Positions 8,236 through 16,883 of a stretch of 64,000 nucleotides of DNA are shown here, piece after piece (the stretch's first letter is position 1; each line of letters opens with the position of its first letter). A program made the translations under genes and the position numbers. This stretch comes from Cupriavidus plantarum (lineage in GTDB: Bacteria; Pseudomonadota; Gammaproteobacteria; Burkholderiales; Burkholderiaceae), in contig NZ_CAJPUX010000001.1 of the NCBI RefSeq assembly GCF_905397285.1, positions 1,426,001 through 1,490,000 of the forward strand, written 5' to 3'. Under the pieces are notes generated by a model. The model was not told the DNA's origin, did not search any database, and saw only the letters and a program-made list of their open reading frames with translations.

Positions 8236-10251
8236 CTATCCATGGCCGGGCCCGAGCGTGGCCTCGATCGCGCCGAGCAGGTCCTGAAGACGCAGCGGCT
8301 TGCCGCAGACCGCATCGAACCCCGACTCCAGCGCGACGCGGCGGTCCTGTTGGCGCGTAAACGCAGTCAGCGCGATGGCCGGCACACGCGGCAGCGATTC
8401 GAGCGTTTCCCGAATGCGGATGTCGCGGATCAGGTCGTTGCCATCGCGCCCGGGCAGCCCGATATCGCTGATCACGAGGTCGGGCGTGGCCTGATGGATG
8501 TGCGCGAGCGCCTCGTCGCAATCCCGCGCGCAGCGGACGCGGGCGCCATAGCTCGTAAGGATGGTCGAGAGCGCGGTGGCCGCATCGGCGTCATCCTCGA
8601 CGACGAGGATGTCGAGCGCGTGGAGCGGCACCGGCTGCTCGGTCAGTGCCGGCTGTTTGCGGGCCGCATCGGCGTCCGCGCCCCGGGCGGTATCGTGCAG
8701 CGGGATCGTGACCTCGAAGGTGGAGCCCTGGTTCTCGCCAGCGCTGCGCGCGAGCACCGAGCCCCCGTGCATCTCCGCCAGATGCTTGACGATGGCGAGT
8801 CCAAGACCGAGGCCTCCGTGCTTGCGGCGGTTGGCATCGTCGCTCTGCGTGAAGCGGTCGAACAACAATGGCAGGAATTCGGCGGAGATGCCGCGCCCCT
8901 GATCGACCACGGCGACCTGCATCGCATCGCCTTCGCCACGCGCGGTCACGCGCACGACGCCGCCTTCGGGCGAGAACTTGATGGCGTTGGAGAGCAGGTT
9001 CCAGAGGATCTGCTGAAACCGTGCCGGGTCGATGAAGGCCTCGTTCGCCAGGCCCGGCGCGACCTCGAGGTCGAGCGTCACACGGCGCTCCGCCGCGGAC
9101 GCCTGCATGCTTTCGATGGCGCTACGGATGACGTCACCCGGATTCGTGCGTTCGCGCTCGAGCTTCATCTTGCCGACGTTGAGCATGGACACGTCGACCA
9201 GGTCGGCCACGAGCCGGCGCTGGATCGCGATGTTGCGCTCGACGGCGGCGAGCCCGCGACGGCCTTCGTCGGAGTCGATATGGCGCCCGAGCACATGCGT
9301 CCACACCGAAATCACGTTGAGCGGGTTGCGCAGTTCGTGCGACAGGATCGCGATGAAGTCGTCCTTCATGCGGTTGAGGCGCTCGACGGCCGCGCGCGCG
9401 GCCTGTTCGCGTTCGATCAGCTGCTCGCGCTGCTGCTCGAGGTTGACGCGATCCGTGATGTTGGACGCGACCGCGACCTTGACGCCAGTCTCGAGCACCG
9501 CCGAGATACTCCATTCGAAGAACGTGAGCTGGCCCTCCGCGTCGAGCAGGGGGAATGCGCCTTGCCAGCCCTGATTCGCATGGGGACCGGTGGCCTCCTG
9601 CACGCGTTCGCGCCAGGCCGGCGGGGCGAACGACATGACGGGCTGTCCGACGAGTTCTTCTGGCGGCCGGCGCAGCAGGCGCTGCATCGCGGGATTGATG
9701 TCGACGAACCGGCCATCGAGATCGATCGTGCAAATGCCGCCGATGGCCTGATGGTAGATCGCGCGGAAGCGCGACTCGGACTCGCGCAGCGAGCGCTCCG
9801 CAGCGCTGGCGCGCAGCAGCGAGGAGATCGTCGCGACGAGCACGGCCGGCTCGGCGGGGTGGATCAGGTAAGCGCTGGCGCCGGCATCGAGCCCGCGCAC
9901 CTTGTCGTAGTCCTGCACGTACGTGGCCGACAGATGCACCACGGGCACCGTCGCGGTATCGGGACGGTCCCGCAGCATGCGGCAGACCTGGAAGCCGTCG
10001 ATATCGGGCAGGTTCACGTCGAGCACGATCGCCGAGACGGTCACGTCCGCGCGCTGCAGCGCTTCCTGGCCGCTTTCGGCCTCGATGGTGCGGAAGCCCG
10101 CCGCGGACAGCGTGCGAACGGTGGCATAGCGCGTGACGGGATTGTCGTCGACGACGAGCACCATTGGCGCGGCTTCGCGGTCGGCATCCGGCGGGGTCGC
10201 GGATGCGGGCGAGATAGCGGACATAGCGGGATGCATCGGTTCAGTGCCCAT
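8236..10251 (-). CDS. Hybrid sensor histidine kinase/response regulator (REC-PAS-HisKA-HATPase-REC)
   Basis: 671-residue cytoplasmic hybrid kinase. Order: receiver (about 29-147, acceptor Asp78 in LDVNLPDIDGF), PAS (about 160-270), HisKA with His305 in FIAILSHELRNPL, HATPase (ILWNLLSNAIKFSPEGG; GLGLGLAIVKHL) and a C-terminal receiver (VVEDDADAATAL; SDIGLPGRDG; VCGKPLRL). The first receiver has His131 (AYLIHPAEP) where the invariant Lys is expected, so its switch may be altered; the second receiver keeps the Lys. No membrane segment is present. The start overlaps the preceding kinase gene by 11 nt. It is the last gene of the RsbRST-type operon and probably the phosphorelay output or feedback arm of that module. 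A separate output regulator is not visible here. Confidence 0.87.
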   Translation of the reverse strand: MGTEPMHPAMSAISPASATPPDADREAAPMVLVVDDNPVTRYATVRTLSAAGFRTIEAESGQEALQRADVTVSAIVLDVNLPDIDGFQVCRMLRDRPDTATVPVVHLSATYVQDYDKVRGLDAGASAYLIHPAEPAVLVATISSLLRASAAERSLRESESRFRAIYHQAIGGICTIDLDGRFVDINPAMQRLLRRPPEELVGQPVMSFAPPAWRERVQEATGPHANQGWQGAFPLLDAEGQLTFFEWSISAVLETGVKVAVASNITDRVNLEQQREQLIEREQAARAAVERLNRMKDDFIAILSHELRNPLNVISVWTHVLGRHIDSDEGRRGLAAVERNIAIQRRLVADLVDVSMLNVGKMKLERERTNPGDVIRSAIESMQASAAERRVTLDLEVAPGLANEAFIDPARFQQILWNLLSNAIKFSPEGGVVRVTARGEGDAMQVAVVDQGRGISAEFLPLLFDRFTQSDDANRRKHGGLGLGLAIVKHLAEMHGGSVLARSAGENQGSTFEVTIPLHDTARGADADAARKQPALTEQPVPLHALDILVVEDDADAATALSTILTSYGARVRCARDCDEALAHIHQATPDLVISDIGLPGRDGNDLIRDIRIRETLESLPRVPAIALTAFTRQQDRRVALESGFDAVCGKPLRLQDLLGAIEATLGPGHG

Positions 10252-11146
10252 GGCCGCCTCCGTCTACAGTGAGGTTGGCGGCGTCCCCGGCCGGCGCGGC
10301 GTAGGTGACGGGCAGCGTGACATAAAAGCGCGAGCCGACGCCGACTTCGCTCTCGAAGCCGACCTGACCGCCCAGCACCTCGGCAAGCCGCTTGCTCAGC
10401 GCGAGCCCGAGGCCGGAGCCCCGGTAGCGACGCTGCAGCGGCGAGTCGATCTGCACGAAGTCCTGGAACACGGCGCCGTGCGCTTCGGCGGGGATGCCGA
10501 TGCCCGTGTCGCGGACCGAGAACGTGATGGTGGCCGGGTCGTCGCTGTGCACGGCGATGCGGACTTCGCCGCTCGGCGTGAACTTGAGCGCGTTGGAAAT
10601 GAAATTGCGCAGGATCTGCGACAGCTTGCGGTCGTCGGCGAACAGCTTCGGGATATCGTTCGGCTCCTCGAAGATGAGCGACACCTCCGGGTTGGTCAGC
10701 ACGGGCTTGAACATGCCGCGCAGCGCGTCGAACAGCGCCACCATGTCGAACCACGCCGGCGAGACATCGACGCGTCCGGCCTCGAGCCGGGCGAGATCGA
10801 GCAGGTCGTTGACCATCTCCGCGAACTCCGAAGCGGTATCGCGGACGAACTTGACCTGCCGTTCCTGCTCTGTCGTGAGGGGCCCGTCCACGCGGTCGAT
10901 CAGCAGCCGCGTGATGCTCTGGATCGCCACGATCGGCGTGCGGAACTCGTGGCTCATGTAGGCCAGAAACCGGCTCTTGAGTTCGGTGGCCTGGCGCAGC
11001 TGGTCGGCCTGGATATCGAGTTCCGAGTACAGCGCGAGCACGCCTCGATTGGTCTCCTCCAGTTCCGCGCGCAGCGCTTCCACTTCCTGCGTGCGCGCCG
11101 CCAGCATGGCCTGCAGGGTGGCGGGGTCGTGTTCAAGTTCGGGCAT
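10241..11146 (-). CDS. Cytoplasmic sensor histidine kinase of the stressosome operon
   Basis: 301-residue soluble kinase. A coiled-coil N-terminus (AARTQEVEALRAELEETNRG, SELDIQADQLRQATELKSR) leads directly into HisKA with His66 in AYMSHEFRTPI, then the HATPase domain with N box (ILRNFISNALKFTPSGE), G1 (DTGIGIP) and G2 (YRGSGLGLALSKRLAE). There is no sensor domain or membrane helix, so the input is probably a partner protein. ATG 11146 has GGAGAG upstream and lies 2 nt after the stop of the phosphatase gene; a frame extension upstream to 11326 would run inside that gene and is rejected. In Vibrio-type stressosome loci a kinase/regulator pair follows rsbRSTX, and this gene holds that position. 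Confidence 0.86.
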   Translation of the reverse strand: MPELEHDPATLQAMLAARTQEVEALRAELEETNRGVLALYSELDIQADQLRQATELKSRFLAYMSHEFRTPIVAIQSITRLLIDRVDGPLTTEQERQVKFVRDTASEFAEMVNDLLDLARLEAGRVDVSPAWFDMVALFDALRGMFKPVLTNPEVSLIFEEPNDIPKLFADDRKLSQILRNFISNALKFTPSGEVRIAVHSDDPATITFSVRDTGIGIPAEAHGAVFQDFVQIDSPLQRRYRGSGLGLALSKRLAEVLGGQVGFESEVGVGSRFYVTLPVTYAAPAGDAANLTVDGGGHGH

Positions 11147-11148
11147 GT

Positions 11149-12195
11149 TCAGCTCTCCGCGCGGCGGATCACCACCACGGTGGCATCGTCGCGGCCACGG
11201 CAGAATTTCCAGATGACGAAGGCGGCCACGAGGGCCGGATCCCGTTGCAGCAGACTGCGTTCTTCCAGTTGCCAGCGCGATTGCACACCATCCGAGCAGA
11301 CCAGCAGCAGCGCGTGCGCGGGCCACTCCATCTCCTGCTCCTGCACATGCGTGCGCAGTTGTACGCCGGCGGTGCCATTCTGCGTCAGCAGCGTGCGATC
11401 GGCCACACCGGAGAGGATACGCCCGATGACGTTGCCCGCGCCGGCAAATCGGATGCGGCTCGCATTGGCATCGAGCTGCGCGATGGCGATGGCCGCGCCA
11501 CGCGTCCCGCGCAACGCGGCATGCGCCTGCTCGACGAAGCGGCTCGGACCGGACGCGCGGGGGCGGTCGAATGCGGCCAGCGCCGCGTCCGCGGCGATCG
11601 CGGCATCCGGGCCGTGACCGAGGCCGTCGGCGACCATCACCTCGGCGGTGCCGGCGCCGATCGAGACGCTCCAGCCATCGCCGCTCGCGCGTTCGCCCGG
11701 GGCGGCGAGGCAGATCGCGCCAACGGCGAAACCGGTCAGGCGCCGCGGGGCACCGCTGCGGTCGCGTTCGCGATAAAAGCGCGCCAGCACCAGCGTGCCG
11801 TCACCGTGCTGCGAGTGAATATCGAAATCGTCGGCCATGCGCTGGATGGCGCCGAGGCCCTGGCCCGCGGTGCCCGCGGACGAATGGCCGTCGCGCATGC
11901 AGGCCTGGATGTCCGCGATGCCGGGGCCCTGATCCATCGACACCAGTTCGATGGCCACGCTGTCGCCGATCGTGCGCGCGCCGATCAGCAGCCGTCCGCC
12001 TACCGCGTGGCGCAGCAGGTTCTTCCCGAGCTCGTTGACCACCACGGCGAGCCGGCCCGACTGGATCGCGTCGAACGCAAGTCGCGAGGCGAGGTCGGCG
12101 GCGAACCGGCGCGCCTCGCCGACGCGGCTCGGATCGCCCATCGGAAACGCGACGTGGGGGCCGTGGGTGCTATTTCCACCGAGTGATGCTGACAC
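11149..12195 (-). CDS. RsbX-like protein: anti-sigma-kinase-type ATPase fused to SpoIIE/PP2C phosphatase
   Basis: About 348 residues in two domains. The N-terminal half is an RsbT/RsbW-type HATPase (DPSRVGEARRFA; N box VVNELGKNLLRHAVGG; G1 MDQGPGIADI; GTAGQGLGAIQRMAD). The C-terminal half is a SpoIIE-type Ser/Thr phosphatase with metal-binding MVADGLGHGPDAA and CSDGVQSRW. In stressosomes RsbX dephosphorylates RsbR and RsbS to reset the complex; here that activity is joined to a kinase-fold domain. I start at GTG 12195, which has GAGG six bases upstream and keeps the first beta strand; the frame also opens at a TTG at 12228, and ATG 12141 would cut into the domain. The chosen start overlaps the RsbT gene by 26 nt. 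Confidence 0.8.
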   Translation of the reverse strand: MSASLGGNSTHGPHVAFPMGDPSRVGEARRFAADLASRLAFDAIQSGRLAVVVNELGKNLLRHAVGGRLLIGARTIGDSVAIELVSMDQGPGIADIQACMRDGHSSAGTAGQGLGAIQRMADDFDIHSQHGDGTLVLARFYRERDRSGAPRRLTGFAVGAICLAAPGERASGDGWSVSIGAGTAEVMVADGLGHGPDAAIAADAALAAFDRPRASGPSRFVEQAHAALRGTRGAAIAIAQLDANASRIRFAGAGNVIGRILSGVADRTLLTQNGTAGVQLRTHVQEQEMEWPAHALLLVCSDGVQSRWQLEERSLLQRDPALVAAFVIWKFCRGRDDATVVVIRRAES

Positions 12196-12616
12196 AGGTC
12201 CCCTCGCCAACGTTCGTACGGATGGCAAATTCGTTTACCAATCGCTTGCTGCCCGACAATCCCATGCCGAGCCCGCCACCCGTGGTCCATCCGTCGACCA
12301 GTGCCTGCTCGACGTCCGGAATGCCGGGCCCTTTGTCCTCGAAATGGAGGCGCAATCCTTTGCGCGTCGCGTCGCCGATGACCTCCCAGCGCATATCGCC
12401 GCCGCCGCCGTACACCACGGTATTGCGCGCGAGTTCGCTGGCCGCGGTAATCATCTTGGTCTGTTCGACGAGGGAGAACTTGAGGGCGACGGACAGGCTG
12501 CGCACGATGGCGCGCGCCTGCACGATGTCGCGCTCGTCGCGCAGGGGCGTGCTGCCGGTGGGCGCCATCGCGCCGCTTGGCTGGCCGGCGGGTTGACCCG
12601 TCAGTAGGGCGCTCAT
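12170..12616 (-). CDS. rsbT: RsbT-like serine/threonine kinase (switch kinase)
   Basis: 148-residue HATPase_c_2 protein of the RsbT type. All nucleotide-binding boxes are intact: N box ASELARNTVVYGGGG, G1 FEDKGPGIPDVEQAL and G2 TTGGGLGMGLSGSKRLV. In the stressosome model RsbT is held by RsbR/RsbS, phosphorylates their STAS domains on stress, and is then released to act on its output partner. ATG 12616 comes 1 nt after the RsbS stop (TGA-C-ATG), consistent with translational coupling. About 20 N-terminal residues (TGQPAGQPSGAMAPTGSTPL) precede the conserved domain and look disordered. Confidence 0.88.
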   Translation of the reverse strand: MSALLTGQPAGQPSGAMAPTGSTPLRDERDIVQARAIVRSLSVALKFSLVEQTKMITAASELARNTVVYGGGGDMRWEVIGDATRKGLRLHFEDKGPGIPDVEQALVDGWTTGGGLGMGLSGSKRLVNEFAIRTNVGEGTCVSITRWK

Positions 12617-12617
12617 G

Positions 12618-12977
12618 TCAATGATCCCGGGCGGCGTCGAGCATGGCCATGCCGCGCTCCACATTGAGGGCGGTGCGCACGCCGGCGAGCGACAGGCCCA
12701 GTTCCACCAGCGTGATGGCCACCGCGGGCTGAATGCCCACGACGACCGTTTCCGCGCCGAGGATCCGCGCGATGCCGGAGATGCTCACCAGCATGCGGCC
12801 GATGAACGAGTCCACCATCTCCAGCGCCGATACATCGATCAGCACGCCCCGCGCGGCGGTCTTCTCGATCTTCGACGCGAGGTCTTCCTGCAACTGCAGG
12901 GCGGTCTGGTCCTGCATGTCGATCTGGATCGTCACGAGCAGGAACTTGCCCATGCGCAGGATTGGAATGCGTTCCAT
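12618..12977 (-). CDS. rsbS: RsbS-like single-domain STAS protein
   Basis: 119-residue STAS-domain protein corresponding to the RsbS scaffold of the stressosome. The phosphoacceptor region is IDVSALEMVDSFIGRM, in which Ser57 aligns by eye with the Ser phosphorylated by RsbT in Bacillus RsbS; the second half, ILGAETVVVGIQPAVAITLV, is the usual STAS helix-strand. Start ATG 12977 lies 12 nt after the RsbR stop. Length and neighbours (RsbR before, RsbT after) match the conserved R-S-T order. Confidence 0.9.
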   Translation of the reverse strand: MERIPILRMGKFLLVTIQIDMQDQTALQLQEDLASKIEKTAARGVLIDVSALEMVDSFIGRMLVSISGIARILGAETVVVGIQPAVAITLVELGLSLAGVRTALNVERGMAMLDAARDH

Positions 12978-12989
12978 GTCGGCTCCCGC

Positions 12990-13838
12990 TCAGGCGCTGC
13001 GCGTGACCGTATGGCCCGTGCGGCGCATCGCTTCCGCCAGCGCGTCGGCCAGCGAGGACTTGGTCTGGATGCCCTGCAGGTCGATGCCGAGATGCACGAT
13101 GGTCTGCGCGATCTGCGGACGGATGCCGCTGATGATGCTTTCCGCGCCCATCAGGCGGATGGCCGTCACCGTCTTCATCAGGTGCTGCGCGACGAGCGTA
13201 TCGACAGTGGGCACGCCCGTGATGTCAATGATCGCCAGTTCGGAGCCTGTCTCCACGAGGCGCTCGAGCAGCGTCTCCATGACGATCTGCGCGCGGCTGC
13301 TGTCGAGCGTGCCGATGACGGGTACCGCGAGCACGCCTTCCCACAGCTTGATGACTGGCGTCGACAGTTCCAGCAGCTCGTGCTGCTGGCGCGCGATGAT
13401 GTCTTCGCGCGAGCGCTGGTAGGCGGACATCGTCCACTGCGCCATGCGATCGACGATCGAGGACGCGGTCCACAGCACCTCGATCTGCTTATCGACCTCG
13501 CCGCGATGGCGCTGCAGGCCGTCGAAGATCGGCCGCTTGATGGCGAGGACGAATGCACTGGTCACGTCGGCGGTCTCGCCCTGTGCGGCGCGCGAAGCCG
13601 ACAACTGCGACAGCGTCTCGCGCAGCGCGGACCAGGGTCCAGCCTCGAAGCTGGCTGCATCGCCGTCGTTGCGAACCCCCGCTTCCAGTCCCTTGAGGAT
13701 CGCGGCCTGTTCCGCGGCCAGATTGTTGCTGATGCCGCGGCCACCGGCGTTCAGGTGATACTCGGCGGTCCAGCTCTTGACGATGGCGTCCTGTTCGTCA
13801 CGAAGCAGATCGGCGAGGCGCTGGTTTTCTTGTCGCAT
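12990..13838 (-). CDS. rsbR: RsbR-like stressosome sensor (N-terminal sensor plus STAS)
   Basis: 282 residues: an all-helical N-terminal domain (about 1-155, RsbRD_N-like, LADLLRDEQDAIVKSWTAEY) expected to project as the sensory turret, and a C-terminal STAS domain (about 165-275). Candidate phospho-sites are Ser180/Ser181 in GTLDSSRAQ and Thr214 in ITGVPTVDTLVAQHL; these match by eye the two Thr sites of Bacillus RsbRA, the first being Ser here. The signal sensed is unknown; the N-domain shows no haem- or flavin-binding motif I can name. First gene of the leftward operon, divergent from the LHR repair operon across a 301-nt region with two palindromes. No strong ribosome site precedes ATG 13838. 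Confidence 0.87.
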   Translation of the reverse strand: MRQENQRLADLLRDEQDAIVKSWTAEYHLNAGGRGISNNLAAEQAAILKGLEAGVRNDGDAASFEAGPWSALRETLSQLSASRAAQGETADVTSAFVLAIKRPIFDGLQRHRGEVDKQIEVLWTASSIVDRMAQWTMSAYQRSREDIIARQQHELLELSTPVIKLWEGVLAVPVIGTLDSSRAQIVMETLLERLVETGSELAIIDITGVPTVDTLVAQHLMKTVTAIRLMGAESIISGIRPQIAQTIVHLGIDLQGIQTKSSLADALAEAMRRTGHTVTRSA

Positions 13839-14139
13839 GGAGAGATTGGTATTGAATTTCGGGCAGGACCGGTACGCGCTGCGCGGTGGCAGTCGTCCGG
13901 ACGGGGACTACGGGCATCGAAAACCATTCTAGGTGGGATTGATAGTTCACACTATCGGCCTCCGGCTGATTGACGCCGCAACCGAATTCAGAGTGAGTCC
14001 GTAGCGTGTGCATTTTAAGGCATATTGTCGGAATGCGCCGACAATATGAGCGGAACGCAACCGCTGGACCGGTGCCCCGCATGCGGCGGCACAATATATA
14101 CGGACGCGACGATACCGTCGCGAAGGAGGGCCGCCGGTC
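13839..14139. promoter_or_regulatory. Shared upstream region of stressosome and LHR operons
   Basis: 301 nt without a gene, between two divergent operons. It contains two perfect inverted repeats: GATAGT-TCAC-ACTATC at 13941-13956 and the longer one at 14021-14048 listed separately. The middle (about 13920-14100) is less GC-rich than its surroundings. The downstream operon has AAGGAGGG ahead of its ATG at 14140. I could not assign -35/-10 elements with confidence, and no LexA-type CTGT-N8-ACAG site is visible. Confidence 0.5.
14021..14048. promoter_or_regulatory. Perfect 11-bp-arm palindrome, candidate operator
   Basis: CATATTGTCGG, spacer AATGCG, CCGACAATATG: both arms are exact reverse complements over 11 bp. 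There is no following T-run in either direction, so an operator is more likely than a terminator. It lies 92 nt upstream of the first LHR-operon ATG and 183 nt upstream of rsbR, so it could control either or both. No regulator gene adjoins it. Confidence 0.6.
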
Positions 14140-15225
14140 ATGGAGACCCAGCAGACCGCAGACCTGGTGGTGGCACGGCCCGAAGGGTTGTACTGCCCAC
14201 CCGGCGATTTCTATATCGATCCCTGGCGTCCGGTCTCGCACGCCGTGATTACGCACGCCCATTCCGACCACGCGCGTTTTGGACATGGCCATTACCTGTG
14301 CGCCGAGCCGGGCCGCGGCGTGCTCCTCGCCCGGCTGCCCGGCATCACGCTCGATACGTTGCCGTATGGCGCGCGCATCGTGCATCGTGGCGTGACGCTG
14401 AGCCTGCATCCCGCAGGGCATGTGCTGGGTTCCGCGCAGGTGCGGCTGGAGCACGGCGGCCGTGTCTGGGTGGCATCCGGCGACTACAAGGTGGAGGACG
14501 ACGGCACCTGCCCGCCGTTCGAGCCCGTGCGATGCGATACGTTCATCACGGAAAGCACGTTCGGATTGCCGATCTATCGCTGGCCCGCGCAGGCGACGCT
14601 GATGGCGGAGATCTTCGACTGGTGGCGCGTCAATGCCGAGGCCGGGCGCGCGAGCGTGATGTATGCCTACGCGTTCGGGAAGGCGCAGCGCATCCTGCAT
14701 GGTTTGATGACCCATGCCGGGTCGGACGTCGCGCTGCCGGGGCCGATCATCGCGCATGGCGCGCTGACTTCGCTGAACCAGGCCTATCGGGAGGCGGGCG
14801 TCGCCTTGCCGCCGGTAATGCAGGCCGCGGACCTTGCGCCGCGGAGCCCCGCGTTGCGCCGGGCGCTGGTCATGGCGCCGCCGTCCGCGCACGGTTCTCC
14901 GTGGCTGCGGCGGTTCGGCGACGCGTCCGATGCGTTCGCGAGCGGATGGATGCAATTGCGCGGCACTCGGCGCCGGCGCGGCGTGGACCGGGGCTTTGCA
15001 TTGTCCGACCATGCCGACTGGCCCGGGCTGATGTCGGCGATCGCGGCCACCGGCGCCGAGCGCGTGATCGTGACGCACGGCAACGTGCCCGTCATGGTGC
15101 GTTATCTCTCGGAACGCGGCTGGCGCGCGCAGGCGTTCGATACCGCCTACGGCGACGAGGAAGATACCGATGCGGACGTGGCGGGCGGCACGGCGGAAGC
15201 AGGGGCGGAGGCGCCGCCCGCATGA
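14140..15225 (+). CDS. Ligase-associated DNA exonuclease (metallo-beta-lactamase fold)
   Basis: 361-residue MBL/beta-CASP nuclease of the type encoded beside bacterial Lhr. The metal-binding signature is ITHAHSDHARFG; further ligands are in HPAGHVLGSAQV, ASGDYKVEDDG and near the C-terminus in LSDHADW and VTHGN. The homologue in Pseudomonas putida is a manganese-dependent DNA nuclease in the same four-gene cluster. It is first in the operon, with AAGGAGGG upstream of the ATG, and its TGA overlaps the ligase ATG (ATGA). The last 25 residues are a low-complexity acidic/Ala tail. Expected role: end-processing of DNA breaks ahead of ligation. Confidence 0.92.
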   Translation: METQQTADLVVARPEGLYCPPGDFYIDPWRPVSHAVITHAHSDHARFGHGHYLCAEPGRGVLLARLPGITLDTLPYGARIVHRGVTLSLHPAGHVLGSAQVRLEHGGRVWVASGDYKVEDDGTCPPFEPVRCDTFITESTFGLPIYRWPAQATLMAEIFDWWRVNAEAGRASVMYAYAFGKAQRILHGLMTHAGSDVALPGPIIAHGALTSLNQAYREAGVALPPVMQAADLAPRSPALRRALVMAPPSAHGSPWLRRFGDASDAFASGWMQLRGTRRRRGVDRGFALSDHADWPGLMSAIAATGAERVIVTHGNVPVMVRYLSERGWRAQAFDTAYGDEEDTDADVAGGTAEAGAEAPPA

Positions 15226-16883
15226 AAGCCTTTGCCGACCTGTACGCCGCGCTCGACGGCACGACGTCGAGCAATGCCAAGCTCGCCGCGCTGGTCGCCT
15301 ACCTGCGGCAGGCGCCGCCGGCCGACGCCGCCTGGGCGGTGTTCTTCCTTGCGGGCGGCAAGCCACGGCAGATCGTGCGCGTGGCCGCGCTGCGCGAACT
15401 CGCGCAGCGCGCGGCGGGTCTGCCCGAGTGGTTGTTCGAGGAGAGTTATCAGGCCGTCGGCGATCTGGCCGAGACCATCGCGCTGCTGCTGCCGGACCCC
15501 GTGCAGGCCGACGATGCCGGACTGGCCGAATGGGTGGAGCAACGCGTGCTGCCGTTGCGCGGCCTGCCGCCGGACGAGGTGGCTCAACGGCTCGACGCGC
15601 TGTGGCGGCCGCTGGACGCGCGCGGTCGCCTCGTGCTGTTCAAGCTGATCACGGGCAGCTTCCGCGTCGGGGTATCGCGGCTGCTCGTCACGCGCGCGCT
15701 TGGCGCGGTGGCCGACATCGATCCCAAGCGGGTAGCCGAGCGGATGGTCGGCTACACCGATCTCTCGGCCCGTCCCGATGCCGAAAAATTTCTTGCCCTG
15801 ATCTCGACGGCCGATGACGACGTGACGACGCGCGGCGGCCAGCCCTATCCATTCTTCCTTGCGCATCCGCTGCAGGCGCCCATCGAGACCTTCGATGCGG
15901 CGCTGGGCAAGCCATCGCACTGGCTCGTCGAGTGGAAGTGGGACGGCATCCGCGCGCAGCTCGTGCGCCGGCAGGGCGACACCTGGCTCTGGTCGCGCGG
16001 CGAGGAACTGATTACCGAACGGTTTCCGGAGCTGGCCGAAGCGGCGTCGCTGCTGCCCGACGGCACCGTGCTCGACGGCGAGATCGTGATCTGGAAGGAC
16101 AGGCAGGTACAGCCGTTCGCGCTGTTGCAGCAGCGCATCGGCCGCAAGACGCTGGGCGCGAAGCTGCTGCGCGATGCGCCGGCCATCCTGATGGCCTACG
16201 ACCTGCTCGAATGGCGAGGCGAGGACTGGCGCGGGCGCCCGCAGGCGGAGCGCAGGGCGCAACTGGAGCGCGTACTGGAAGCCACCGTGCATCCCGCGCT
16301 CGAACTCAGCCCGCTCGTGGAGGCCGATAGCTGGGAAGCGTTCGGGACGCTGCGCGAGGCGTCGCGCGACATGGGCGTGGAAGGGTTCATGCTCAAGGCG
16401 GCCGATGCCGCCTACGGGGCGGGGCGCACCCGTGACGTCGGCGTGTGGTGGAAATGGAAGATCGATCCGTACACCGTCGATGCGGTGCTGATCTACGCGC
16501 AGCGTGGACATGGGCGCCGCGCAAGCCTCTATACGGACTTCACCTTCGCCGTCTGGAATGGGCCGCCCGATACGCCCGATCGCGCGCTGGTGCCGTTCGC
16601 CAAGGCATATTCCGGCCTCACCGACGAGGAGATGCGCAAGGTGGATGCGATCGTGCGGCGTACAACGGTCGAAAAGTTCGGGCCCGTGCGCAGCGTGGAA
16701 CCCACGCAGGTGTTCGAGCTGGGCTTCGAGGGGATCGCCCGCAGCACGCGCCACAAGAGCGGCATCGCGGTGCGGTTTCCACGCATGCTGCGATGGCGCA
16801 CGGACAAGCCCATTGCCGAAGCCGACACGCTGGCTACGCTCGAAGGCATGCTGCGATCGGCGCCCGCGGAGGATGCCGCATGA
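15222..16883 (+). CDS. ATP-dependent DNA ligase (LHR-operon type)
   Basis: 553-residue ligase. An N-terminal helical DNA-binding domain (about 1-200; [31 protein letters not shown]) precedes the nucleotidyltransferase domain with motif [10 protein letters not shown] (nucleophile Lys239), motif [13 protein letters not shown], motif IV EGFMLKA and motif V WWKWKIDP, then an OB domain. All catalytic motifs look intact. It seals nicks using ATP, independent of the NAD-dependent LigA. The ATG at 15222 overlaps the nuclease stop and the TGA at 16881 overlaps the helicase ATG; the frame is open much further upstream but that stretch is antisense-like sequence within the nuclease gene. Confidence 0.93.
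   Translation: MKAFADLYAALDGTTSSNAKLAALVAYLRQAPPADAAWAVFFLAGGKPRQIVRVAALRELAQRAAGLPEWLFEESYQAVGDLAETIALLLPDPVQADDAGLAEWVEQRVLPLRGLPPDEVAQRLDALWRPLDARGRLVLFKLITGSFRVGVSRLLVTRALGAVADIDPKRVAERMVGYTDLSARPDAEKFLALISTADDDVTTRGGQPYPFFLAHPLQAPIETFDAALGKPSHWLVEWKWDGIRAQLVRRQGDTWLWSRGEELITERFPELAEAASLLPDGTVLDGEIVIWKDRQVQPFALLQQRIGRKTLGAKLLRDAPAILMAYDLLEWRGEDWRGRPQAERRAQLERVLEATVHPALELSPLVEADSWEAFGTLREASRDMGVEGFMLKAADAAYGAGRTRDVGVWWKWKIDPYTVDAVLIYAQRGHGRRASLYTDFTFAVWNGPPDTPDRALVPFAKAYSGLTDEEMRKVDAIVRRTTVEKFGPVRSVEPTQVFELGFEGIARSTRHKSGIAVRFPRMLRWRTDKPIAEADTLATLEGMLRSAPAEDAA

Noticed and set aside
8242..10272. 676-codon open frame on the plus strand antisense to the hybrid kinase
   Set aside because: Its composition is Arg/Asp/His-rich with no domain pattern; it mirrors the real kinase gene and is a by-product of high G+C.
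14025..15221. Long upstream extension of the DNA ligase frame
   Set aside because: It runs out of frame through the whole nuclease gene; the ligase ATG at 15222 has the ATGA overlap typical of this operon.
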